Origin: Clostridiales bacterium
GTDB lineage: Bacteria > Bacillota > Clostridia > Oscillospirales > CAG-382
DNA length: 21,076 nucleotides
Assembly: GCA_003452915.1 (NCBI GenBank)
Contig: DMMZ01000015.1
Coordinates: 45,382-66,457, forward strand
Direction of reading: 5' to 3'
Positions 7,447 to 13,384 of the stretch are shown here, in pieces (the first letter of the stretch is position 1; each line of letters opens with the position of its first letter). The position numbers and the translations under genes are program-made. The notes under the pieces were generated by a model. It worked only from the letters and a program-made list of their open reading frames with translations. It searched no databases and had not been told where the DNA came from.

Positions 7447-9472
7447 TGGGTCTATCCTCCTGATTAAATAAACTCAATTGAATATCGTTTTTAGTAGAAG
7501 ATTCTAATTTATCTTGTTGTGACAATTTTCGTTCGGTTGATAGGGAAACCATCATTCTGGTAATTTCATCTGATGAAAACCGAACATTAACTCCACCTCT
7601 AATTCTATATGAAATGTTAAAAATAGGCGAAAAAGCTCTATTTATATAATAAATATCTCCTTTTCTATCAATACTTGCAGAGACACGTTGAGTTTTCTCA
7701 CGTTTTATAATCATAGACCAACTCTCAGATGTATTAATAATGTTTCTTAAATCATCTGATAGTTCCAATTTGTTAAAAACAAATTGATTTGTTTCTGGAT
7801 ATCTTACTTTTTTATCTTTATGGAACTCAGCAAAAACATTACCAACATTAAGAATTAAGTTCCTTATTTTATTCCCATATTTTATAATTGAACATACATT
7901 TTCAAACTCTGACATAGAAAACTCACTTATTGCTCTGTTTTGTGATTCTTTTGATATTGATTTGGTCTCAAAAAATCTATTTTTTTCATAAAATAAAGCA
8001 TCACTTATTATTGTTCGACAAATATTAATAAATGTTCTTGGGTTTCCATCAGCAAGATGAGCTATTGTATTAAACCCATAATATAATTTTTTTCTTTTGT
8101 AAATTGAGGACAAAAGTACAGTGATAGAATAACGATATTTATTTTCATAGTCATTTATATATTTTTTTACATTCGGATGAGCTGTTTTATTAAAAAACGC
8201 TAACATAGCTTCTTTAGCATTTTGAGCGGAAATCAATACATCATCTTTGCTTCGAATTACCCATAATGCATTTATTGTTTCAGCAATAGGATTGTTTGGG
8301 TTTTTAATAATATTTATTATTTGATCTTTAAGTTCTGCATTACTGCTAATAGAATTTTTTTCAGATAATATTTGTTTTAAATGTTCTTGCCTTCCTCTAC
8401 AAATCTCTCTGCATTCTTCATCAAGATCTTCCTTATCTCCAAGCAATCCTAATATTCCATCAGAATGGCATAATTTAGATGATATGCATAATCTTTTAAA
8501 TGCAATCTCAGTAAAATATTTTTTCTGATCTTCAAACTTCTGCCCCTTGTTTATTTCAACCAGAAAATAGTCATGCTTTTCACGCAAATATTCTGTTTGA
8601 TTTATTGTAGCTTTTGTTACGATACCTTCACTCCGTCTACCGATTCGTAAAGAAATTGATTGCTTTGAAAACTTTATTGCTGTATTAAAGAACTGTTGTA
8701 ATTCTTCTGTTAGATTCTCGAATTCATCAATAAGTATTAGATAAATTGTCTTGTTTAGTTCAGCAACAAATATAGATATATTATTAATTAAAACGTCGCT
8801 TAATGAATATAGCTTTAACAGTGCTGATGGAGTAAAAATTACGTTTGAAAAAATGGATTCATTTTTATAAGTATCTATATATCTTAACTCAGTTAAAATG
8901 AAATTAAAAATATCTTGAATAGTAGTAGCTGATGATATGGGGGCTATATTAACTTCTTTAATTATGTTCTGAATAAACTTATATTCAAATGACTTTATGC
9001 ATATATTTTGCACTTCATTTAAATCCATTAAAACAGAAATTATCTGTTTGCAAAAGGACAACTCTAAATAATGCTCAAAAAAAGATAGCCATTTATCTGG
9101 AGATTGATTTTCAAATATGCTCTTAAATGTGTTAACAAACGAGTCATCACATCTAAAATAAAAACCGATACTTCTTTCCGATTTAATTACACTAAGTAAA
9201 GATTGGCCATTTCTTTCGTTTGCTCTTTCTTTTAGAACGGGATAGGAAAAATATTTTAAAATTGTTGTTTTACCAGATCCGCGTGATCCTTGCAATATTA
9301 TAGGAAGCTTTTGCGTTCTAAACTTCTTTTCATCCATGTCTTTCAATACCCCTGTATTAAAAGGGGTACACCATAAACTTAATATCTTTTGAGGTTCAAT
9401 TATATTTGCATTAATATCATCAAATGGGTTGTCAAATGTATCTGTCAGCTGCGAAGTGAAGTTGTTTGGCAT
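7439..9472 (-). CDS. Large P-loop ATPase (ORC/AAA-like) of cargo cassette
   Basis: A 677-aa protein. The ORF extends to 9583, but ATG at 9472 is preferred because AAAGGAG lies 9 nt upstream and the longer N-terminus would run far into the PRTase gene. Walker A is at residues 62-70 (GSRGSGKTT). Walker B is at about 246-252 (LILIDEFENL, D249-E250). A following 'RIGRRSEG' could hold a sensor or Arg-finger residue. The DEFE-type Walker B and overall length recall AAA_16/ORC-CDC6-like STAND-type ATPases found in conflict systems. The C-terminal ~400 residues are helical with no recognised effector domain. It overlaps the PRTase gene by 41 nt and the downstream gene by 8 nt, which points to a stoichiometric complex. 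It likely acts as the nucleotide-driven sensor or switch. ATPase call firm; role inferred. Confidence 0.85.
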   Translation of the reverse strand: MPNNFTSQLTDTFDNPFDDINANIIEPQKILSLWCTPFNTGVLKDMDEKKFRTQKLPIILQGSRGSGKTTILKYFSYPVLKERANERNGQSLLSVIKSERSIGFYFRCDDSFVNTFKSIFENQSPDKWLSFFEHYLELSFCKQIISVLMDLNEVQNICIKSFEYKFIQNIIKEVNIAPISSATTIQDIFNFILTELRYIDTYKNESIFSNVIFTPSALLKLYSLSDVLINNISIFVAELNKTIYLILIDEFENLTEELQQFFNTAIKFSKQSISLRIGRRSEGIVTKATINQTEYLREKHDYFLVEINKGQKFEDQKKYFTEIAFKRLCISSKLCHSDGILGLLGDKEDLDEECREICRGRQEHLKQILSEKNSISSNAELKDQIINIIKNPNNPIAETINALWVIRSKDDVLISAQNAKEAMLAFFNKTAHPNVKKYINDYENKYRYSITVLLSSIYKRKKLYYGFNTIAHLADGNPRTFINICRTIISDALFYEKNRFFETKSISKESQNRAISEFSMSEFENVCSIIKYGNKIRNLILNVGNVFAEFHKDKKVRYPETNQFVFNKLELSDDLRNIINTSESWSMIIKREKTQRVSASIDRKGDIYYINRAFSPIFNISYRIRGGVNVRFSSDEITRMMVSLSTERKLSQQDKLESSTKNDIQLSLFNQEDRPNE

Positions 9473-10337
9473 TCTGAAGTTTCTCCTTTCTCGCAAAAAT
9501 AGGTTTCCAATTATTGGACGACCAAAAGATAGGTAATGAATTATTAGGAGTATTATAATAAAATCCGAAACAATATTCGCCATCTTTATAACCTAACGGC
9601 ATTTCATGTTCTATTATTTCTCCATAATTTTTTATAATATTCTTTACTAAATCTTTTAATTCAGGGAATCTATAAAAAACCATAGAAGCATCAGAAAAAC
9701 ATTTATTACGTTCATCTACCAAAGTACAATAAATAACATTAATTCCTTTTTCGGATAGCTTTTCAACTGCTTCTTTACTTGCTATTATTGTCAGATAGTA
9801 TATGCTTTTATACGGAATATTTTCCACATTCTTAAAAAATGTTCTTAATGCTGTTCCTCCACTTAGAGTTGCATCATCTATAAAAACAACTATATTTTCA
9901 GATGTTGAATCTATTGAAGTAGGGTAAAAAAAACGGTCAATGCTAATATTAGCCTGTTGACGAAAATGGTATAATAAAAGCCCTCCACTTTCGCTTGCAG
10001 AACCAATTGATGAAAAACAAACATTTTTTAATTCTTTTTCTATTGAATCTTCTTCGTATAAATTGTTTTTCACTATAACATCATGAAGAAAATTTTTGTA
10101 TAAGATTTTACATAAATGATTGATATCATCAGGGTTGTAATATGTATAATTACATAAAATCCATAATGCTATTCTTTTTTCATCCTCTGCATCACAAAAC
10201 TGTCCTGTAAAATTGTTTAGCCATGAATAAATATCATCAATGTCTATTTCAATTTTCCACGACTTTTCAATAGTCTTTTGTAAAATTCCTAACATTTGTT
10301 CAATATTCGGAAAATTGTCTGGAAAATCAATGGCCAT
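9432..10337 (-). CDS. Phosphoribosyltransferase-like protein (conflict-system type)
   Basis: A 301-aa protein. Residues ~148-168 carry the type I PRTase signature: hydrophobic strand 'IVVFIDDATLSGGTALR', with D154-D155 and the S/T-G-G-T loop that binds the 5-phosphate and ribose of PRPP. The C-terminal region contains 'PLGYKDGEYCFGFYYNTPN' followed by 'NSLPIFWSS', which I recall from PRTase-like proteins in prokaryotic conflict systems rather than from nucleotide-salvage enzymes. The N-terminal ~105 residues are helical. AGGTGAT lies 6 nt before ATG 10337 and overlaps the methyltransferase stop. The product could modify a nucleobase or make a ribosylated signal or toxin, or bind a nucleotide without catalysis. 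It overlaps the ATPase start by 41 nt. PRTase fold likely; substrate unknown. Confidence 0.8.
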   Translation of the reverse strand: MAIDFPDNFPNIEQMLGILQKTIEKSWKIEIDIDDIYSWLNNFTGQFCDAEDEKRIALWILCNYTYYNPDDINHLCKILYKNFLHDVIVKNNLYEEDSIEKELKNVCFSSIGSASESGGLLLYHFRQQANISIDRFFYPTSIDSTSENIVVFIDDATLSGGTALRTFFKNVENIPYKSIYYLTIIASKEAVEKLSEKGINVIYCTLVDERNKCFSDASMVFYRFPELKDLVKNIIKNYGEIIEHEMPLGYKDGEYCFGFYYNTPNNSLPIFWSSNNWKPIFARKEKLQNAKQLHFAADRYI

Positions 10338-10349
10338 ATTATCACCTAC

Positions 10350-11249
10350 CTAATCAAATCTATATTTTGAGCCTATATAAAACTCTTTATCTGCTTCTAT
10401 GCTAATCCAATTACGATTTAATCTTTCAGCGCATGCTCCAGTTGTATTGCTGCCAGCAAAACAATCAAGCACTATTTCCGCTTCTCGAGTTAGCATTTTG
10501 ATAAAAAATTCGGGAATTGCCATAGGCATGCGTGCGGGGTGAATATCGATTCCTTTCTCTTTACATTTTTTTAAATATTGATTATTTGAGTCAGTGTTAG
10601 CAGCTATAATTACATTAGAAGGAATAGCACCTCCATTATTTTTAGAGAAGGCTGTATTGCTGATATTGTGTTCAGATGGTCTTTTCCCAGAATTGTATTT
10701 TCCACTTTCGAACAATTTATGCATCTGCTTGCTGTATTCCTCTAAAACATCTTTATTACTTGCGTATGGGTTAGGCGTTTTTGACATCCACCATAAACGT
10801 GTAAAAGAATCTTTTACACGCACTCGTTCTTTATTTACCCATTGAATCGGACCGGGTAACCTTGCAGGATTGTAATAAATAAACTCTTGGCAAAGATGCA
10901 AACCACAACGGTTTTTGAACTCTAACAAGGTTTCCATTGGTAATGTTGAAAAAGTTGGTTCTCCGGGATTCCACGCATTTCCTATCTCGATTACTATTGA
11001 ACCATTGATAGATAGTAAAGGTAATAACGATCTTCCAACATCACATAACCAGTTTTTATATTCTTCCCCAACAAGATTCCCATATTTTTTTGCTCTATTT
11101 AACGGAAAAGGAGGAGATGAAAAAATTAATTGAACTTGATTTATATAATTAGGAATCAAATACTTTTTTATTACATTTTCACATTTTTCGTTTATGCATA
11201 TTCCCTGAGGAGTATTGTAACGTCTCCATTTGATTTTTGGCTGAATCAT
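10350..11249 (-). CDS. Beta-class DNA methyltransferase, probably N4-cytosine
   Basis: A 299-aa protein. ATG 11249 is preferred to the in-frame ATG 11282: AGAGGAAAA stands 7 nt upstream of 11249, while nothing resembles a ribosome site before 11282. Motif IV is 'SSPPF' (44-48), the SPPF/Y form typical of N4-cytosine and some N6-adenine enzymes. Motif I (SAM binding) is near the C-terminus, 'LDCFAGSNTTGACAERL' (261-277). This order (IV then I) defines the beta group. 'FAGSNTTG' replaces the usual FxGSGTTG, with Asn for Gly, so activity should not be taken for granted. A target-recognition segment probably lies at ~110-230. No restriction endonuclease gene is adjacent. The PRTase-ATPase genes follow after 12 nt, so methylation may mark self DNA for that system. 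Confidence 0.88.
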   Translation of the reverse strand: MIQPKIKWRRYNTPQGICINEKCENVIKKYLIPNYINQVQLIFSSPPFPLNRAKKYGNLVGEEYKNWLCDVGRSLLPLLSINGSIVIEIGNAWNPGEPTFSTLPMETLLEFKNRCGLHLCQEFIYYNPARLPGPIQWVNKERVRVKDSFTRLWWMSKTPNPYASNKDVLEEYSKQMHKLFESGKYNSGKRPSEHNISNTAFSKNNGGAIPSNVIIAANTDSNNQYLKKCKEKGIDIHPARMPMAIPEFFIKMLTREAEIVLDCFAGSNTTGACAERLNRNWISIEADKEFYIGSKYRFD

Positions 11250-11323
11250 TATTGTTTTCCTCTTTGTATCGCTATATTTCATATTCTAAATTATAATAAT
11301 TCAAAAGATATCTTTATTGAAAT

Positions 11324-11332
11324 ATTATAACA
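11324..11332 (-). promoter_or_regulatory. Extended -10 promoter for methyltransferase operon
   Basis: On the minus strand TGTTATAAT matches the extended -10 form TG-n-TATAAT; no good -35 hexamer is present. It lies about 75 nt upstream of the methyltransferase ATG and downstream of the regulator gene, so the operon may have a second, internal promoter. Confidence 0.45.
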
Positions 11333-11364
11333 GAAGCAACCTATTTTACATTGTGTTGTTTTAA

Positions 11365-11571
11365 TTATAATCCTTTAAATAATTCGGATAAAGAAACACC
11401 TAACCCATTAGCAATTTTTTCAAGATTTATTATAGCGATGTTTCTTTTTCCAAGCTCAACACTAGCAAAATAAGTTCTATCCATGCCTATTTTCAAAGCG
11501 AACTTTTCTTGACTAAATCCAGTTTTAACGCGGAGTTCTCTAATTCTTTTACCTATTTCTTTTATTATCAT
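11365..11571 (-). CDS. XRE-family HTH regulator (controller-protein-like)
   Basis: A 68-aa protein made almost entirely of a helix-turn-helix of the XRE/Cro type: 'GFSQEKFALKIGMDRTYFAS' (18-37) spans the first helix pair and recognition helix, followed by 'ELGKRNIAIINLEKIANGLG'. The phrase 'SQEKFA...DRTYFASVELGKRN' is like C (controller) proteins of restriction-modification systems. A ribosome site AGGTG lies a few nt upstream of ATG 11571. It is encoded upstream of and co-directional with the methyltransferase, the usual place for a C protein, and probably represses or times the operon. An inverted repeat overlaps the -35 of its own promoter. HTH call firm; C-protein role is inference. Confidence 0.85.
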   Translation of the reverse strand: MIIKEIGKRIRELRVKTGFSQEKFALKIGMDRTYFASVELGKRNIAIINLEKIANGLGVSLSELFKGL

Positions 11572-11624
11572 ATTTACACCTAATCATTTTGTATTTAAAA
11601 GGTTTAAATGAATATTCATATATT

Positions 11625-11662
11625 AATATACAAACAAACGGAGTATAAGGCAACTGCTTATA
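11625..11662 (-). promoter_or_regulatory. Promoter and candidate operator of the XRE gene
   Basis: On the minus strand -35 TTGCCT (11648-11653), 17-bp spacer, -10 TATATT (11625-11630). Inverted repeat TATAAG (11644-11649) / CTTATA (11657-11662) covers the -35, so a dimeric regulator bound there would block the polymerase. This fits autoregulation by the adjacent XRE protein. Confidence 0.55.
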
Positions 11663-11851
11663 AGTATCATCATGTCAATTTTTATAAATATAATTATTAC
11701 AATACTATTCAAAAATTACTAAATCTCGGATCTTTTTATTTAATATCATCGATACTTTTAGAAAAGTGTTTTTCTCATTTCTGATAGATTATTTTTTTAT
11801 ATCCCAAATATAGCCTTTATAAAAAAGTTGTAATATTTTAAATGACAAATA
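11663..11851. other. AT-rich divergent intergenic region
   Basis: Very AT-rich sequence between the minus-strand cargo operon and the plus-strand secreted-protein unit. Apart from a weak AGAAAA/TTTTCT hairpin near 11759 I see no gene, repeat or RNA in it. Confidence 0.4.
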
Positions 11852-11880
11852 TTGACAATATTATTATTCTGTGATATTAT
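11852..11880 (+). promoter_or_regulatory. Strong promoter of secreted-protein unit
   Basis: TTGACA (11852-11857), 17-bp spacer, TATTAT (11875-11880): a near-consensus sigma-A promoter. It would drive a leader of about 105 nt before the ATG at 11993. Confidence 0.7.
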
Positions 11881-11903
11881 TAATTTAAAGTAAATTTAAG
11901 GAG

Positions 11904-11977
11904 ATGATTCCGATGGTTTAATTAATTTAATAAAAAAGCTGATATCTAAGTTAAAAGAAAAAATGTTCAAATTTTGA
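11904..11977 (+). pseudogene. Frame-broken amphipathic mini-peptide in leader
   Basis: AAGGAG (11898-11903) stands 9 nt before ATG 11913, but this frame stops at once (ATG GTT TAA). One base out of frame, from GGT 11915 to TGA 11975-11977, the sequence reads GLINLIKKLISKLKEKMFKF. This 20-residue cationic helix has hydrophobic residues at 3-4 spacing, like phenol-soluble modulins or leaderless peptides. A single inserted base (ATGGGT) would join start and body. Its stop runs into the ribosome site of the secreted-protein gene. It could be a recently broken peptide gene, a frameshift-dependent leader, a sequencing error or chance. Confidence 0.35.
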
Positions 11978-11992
11978 AAGGGGTAAAAAATC

Positions 11993-12391
11993 ATGTCAAA
12001 AAGCAGAAAAATTTTATGTATGTTATTGGTTATAGTTATTTTTTCTTCAATGTTGGTCATAAACGCTTTTGCTTATGAAAACCAAACAATTACAGTAGAT
12101 ACACCATATACTTCTATTCAATGTTACTTAGTTTATTGTAATGAGGTTGGCGAAACATTTATCTTCAGCACAGACGGAGGACAGCCCGTTGATCCTATTG
12201 ATCCGGCAATCACTATTACTGATTCCCCGTATTCATTAGATGCATCTAACGTTTTATACGATTATTGGGGAAACGGTGATTGGTATATGAGCGGTACAAT
12301 GACCCTTTATAACTCGGATAGTGGCCAAGAATTAAATTTTACAGTACTGTGGACTACTGCAAGTGGCGGTAAAGTAGCATATATATCTTAA
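11993..12391 (+). CDS. Small secreted protein, unknown function
   Basis: A 132-aa protein preceded by AAAGGGG. Residues 1-26 form a Sec signal peptide: basic N-terminus (KSRK), hydrophobic core (LLVIVIFSSMLVI), cleavage after 'AFA'. The mature ~105 residues are acidic, beta-prone, rich in Thr/Ser/Asp/Tyr, with a Pro-Asp segment 'PVDPIDPAITI' in the middle. They hold a single cysteine (in 'SIQCYLVYC' there are two close by) and no catalytic motif I recognise. It has its own strong promoter and terminator, so it is expressed independently inside the lysogenic-conversion region of the prophage. A surface or exclusion role is possible but nothing in the sequence shows it. Confidence 0.7.
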   Translation: MSKSRKILCMLLVIVIFSSMLVINAFAYENQTITVDTPYTSIQCYLVYCNEVGETFIFSTDGGQPVDPIDPAITITDSPYSLDASNVLYDYWGNGDWYMSGTMTLYNSDSGQELNFTVLWTTASGGKVAYIS

Positions 12392-12429
12392 CATAATACC
12401 ATTAAAAATAAATAACGAATAATAATTAA

Positions 12430-12466
12430 CACCCTCTGTTCACAACGAACAGAGGGTGACATTTTT
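12430..12466 (+). terminator. Strong intrinsic terminator after secreted protein
   Basis: A perfect 12-bp stem, CACCCTCTGTTC (12430-12441) with GAACAGAGGGTG (12447-12458), loop ACAAC, then ACATTTTT. It clearly ends the secreted-protein transcript. Confidence 0.88.
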
Positions 12467-12469
12467 ATG

Positions 12470-12498
12470 TTGTTAATTCACAATTAATATGTTATATT
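12470..12498 (+). promoter_or_regulatory. Promoter of the 116-aa hypothetical gene
   Basis: TTGTTA (12470-12475), 17-bp spacer, TATATT (12493-12498) with a TG one base upstream (extended -10). The ATG at 12537 lies 39 nt downstream. Confidence 0.55.
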
Positions 12499-12536
12499 AT
12501 TAGAGAAATTACTGACGATTATTATGGAGGTTTATA

Positions 12537-12887
12537 ATGAATAAAAATAATTCAAGTGAAAAATTTATAGAGCAAATGCTTAATGACGGTACTATTGATA
12601 AGGTTATTATCGCAATAGCTCATTATATTTTTCGCAATGGTCCTGTTGAAGATATACATGCAGAGGGTAAGCTCTCGCAGGATGATATGAAAACACTGAA
12701 TAAATATATGGTTGACAGGATGGCAGAACTGGTTTACCTTATTCGAGAAAATAGATGGGTAGATCTCGGAATATTACTAGACGCTTATGGTTTGTATGGG
12801 AGAGATTGGGATAAGCCACAACCGGACGTGCAATCGGTAGAAAGAGAGCTTTCTGCATTTATCGAATTTGCAAATGACAGTTTTTAA
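12537..12887 (+). CDS. Conserved-looking hypothetical protein of mobile regions
   Basis: A 116-aa acidic cytosolic protein preceded by GGAGG 7 nt upstream. It is largely helical, with the phrases 'FRNGPVEDIHAEGKLSQDDM', 'LNKYMVDRMAELVYLI' and 'YGLYGRDWD'. I recall closely similar small proteins near recombinases, plasmids and conjugative elements of gut Firmicutes, none with a known function. No Cys pair, DNA-binding motif or membrane segment is seen. It is the last gene before the attachment site, transcribed alone from its own promoter. Real gene likely; function unknown. Confidence 0.65.
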   Translation: MNKNNSSEKFIEQMLNDGTIDKVIIAIAHYIFRNGPVEDIHAEGKLSQDDMKTLNKYMVDRMAELVYLIRENRWVDLGILLDAYGLYGRDWDKPQPDVQSVERELSAFIEFANDSF

Positions 12888-12919
12888 AATCAATATTTAT
12901 TGATTTTTGTATAAATAAT

Positions 12920-12944
12920 ATATCACACTAAATATCACATATCA
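12920..12944 (+). repeat. Left copy of paired ATATCACA repeat (arm-site-like)
   Basis: Two ATATCACA words 12 bp apart (12920 and 12932), followed by AT-rich sequence and, at 12992-13004, CATCACTTTTAAA. The same arrangement is found at 13360-13392. Such paired short direct repeats beside an attachment core resemble arm-type sites of tyrosine integrases. Confidence 0.5.
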
Positions 12945-13034
12945 AATAAAATCACATATTTAATTATATTATATATTCGTCAATTGTTCGTCATCACTTT
13001 TAAAAGTGCGATAAATAGGCATATATATACACCC

Positions 13035-13086
13035 CTGTAAATCTGTTGTCACTGACTTCGGTGGTCCGAATCCACCTTCCCCACCA
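13035..13086 (+). other. Prophage attR: 3' part of tRNA-Tyr(GUA)
   Basis: The sequence runs from the anticodon loop (CTGTAAA, anticodon GTA at 13037-13039) through the 3' anticodon strand TCTG, a long class II variable arm, T-arm GGTGG-TCCGAAT-CCACC, and the 3' acceptor end with encoded CCA (13084-13086). The 5' half of the tRNA is absent: the bases before 13035 cannot pair. This is the footprint left when a tyrosine-recombinase prophage inserts at the anticodon loop and restores the tRNA at its other end. The acceptor strand has four C where the copy at 13260 has five, so this remnant alone would not make a good tRNA. The partner attL and the intact tRNA would lie left of the window. Confidence 0.85.
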
Positions 13087-13132
13087 AAATAAAACACTCG
13101 TCCGAAAGGGCGAGTGTTTTATTTTGGTGGGG
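13079..13132. terminator. Long bidirectional hairpin at attR
   Basis: A perfect 22-bp inverted repeat (13079-13100 with 13111-13132), extended by three more pairs to a GAAA tetraloop (one T-G pair). It starts inside the tRNA CCA end and includes AAAATAAAACACTCG and its complement. It can act as terminator in both directions at the prophage edge. Confidence 0.75.
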
Positions 13133-13139
13133 CATCATA

Positions 13140-13154
13140 GAAGGTGGATTCGGA
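13140..13154 (-). repeat. Inverted 15-bp copy of tRNA T-arm segment
   Basis: GAAGGTGGATTCGGA is the exact reverse complement of 13065-13079 within the tRNA remnant. With the neighbouring hairpin it makes an interrupted palindrome of about 90 bp (13065-13154), broken only by eight unpaired bases at 13133-13139/13140. Confidence 0.65.
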
Positions 13155-13165
13155 AGGGTGTTAAG

Positions 13166-13189
13166 AAAACGTGCCACTGGCACGTTTTT
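13166..13189 (+). terminator. Intrinsic terminator between the two tRNA tails
   Basis: Stem AAAACGTGCC (13166-13175) with GGCACGTTTT (13179-13188), loop ACT, ending in five T. A weak AGCC/GGCT hairpin with TTTTT follows. Confidence 0.65.
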
Positions 13190-13259
13190 AGCCTGTGGGC
13201 TTTTTCATTGTTTGCATTGCATTACAAAACGAGCAAGTAAATATTAATTATTAATATAT

Positions 13260-13276
13260 TCCACCTTCCCCCACCA
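13260..13276 (+). repeat. Second tRNA 3' tail copy
   Basis: TCCACCTTCCCCCACCA repeats the 3' T-stem, acceptor strand and CCA of the tRNA remnant at 13035-13086 with one extra C. The result is the correct seven-base acceptor, discriminator A and CCA. No tRNA body precedes it. It looks like the scar of another att core, possibly the older chromosomal end. Confidence 0.6.
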
Positions 13277-13281
13277 ACAAG

Positions 13282-13309
13282 AAAAAGCCTTGATTTTCAA
13301 GGCTTTTTT
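13282..13309 (+). terminator. Terminator following the second tRNA tail
   Basis: A 12-bp stem AAAAAGCCTTGA / TCAAGGCTTTTT with a TTT loop and T-run. Its place a few bases after CCA is what a native tRNA terminator would show. Confidence 0.85.
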
Positions 13310-13359
13310 CATTTTTATACGATAATTTCAAGGCATATATTTCTAATTATAAAACATGA

Positions 13360-13384
13360 ATATCACACGCAATATCACACATCA
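13360..13384 (+). repeat. Right copy of paired ATATCACA repeat
   Basis: ATATCACAC at 13360 and again 12 bp later at 13372, matching 12920-12944 at 22 of 25 positions by eye. CATCACTTTTAAA (13380-13392) follows directly and is identical to 12992-13004. It lies outside the presumed attR, so it may belong to an older integrated element. Confidence 0.5.

Noticed and set aside
9473..9583. 37-residue N-terminal extension of the ATPase
   Set aside because: It lies inside the PRTase gene, has a hydrophobic stretch unlike the family, and the ATG at 9472 has a proper AAAGGAG site.
11250..11282. Longer methyltransferase start at 11282
   Set aside because: No ribosome site upstream of 11282; AGAGGAAAA fits ATG 11249.
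6520..11571. Retron or CRISPR-type system in the cargo region
   Set aside because: No reverse transcriptase motif, no repeat-spacer array and no Cas signature was seen.
11993..12391. Bacteriocin precursor
   Set aside because: No double-Gly leader, Cys/Ser modification pattern, transporter or modification gene nearby; a plain Sec signal is present.
12981..12990. Possible SOS box near AATTGTTCG
   Set aside because: Only one half-site (GTTC) is present; the partner reads CGTC rather than GAAC.
13046..13240. 64-aa plus-strand ORF across the tRNA remnant
   Set aside because: It is a translation of the tRNA 3' end, hairpin and terminators, with no ribosome site; such ORFs over tRNA tails are a common artefact.
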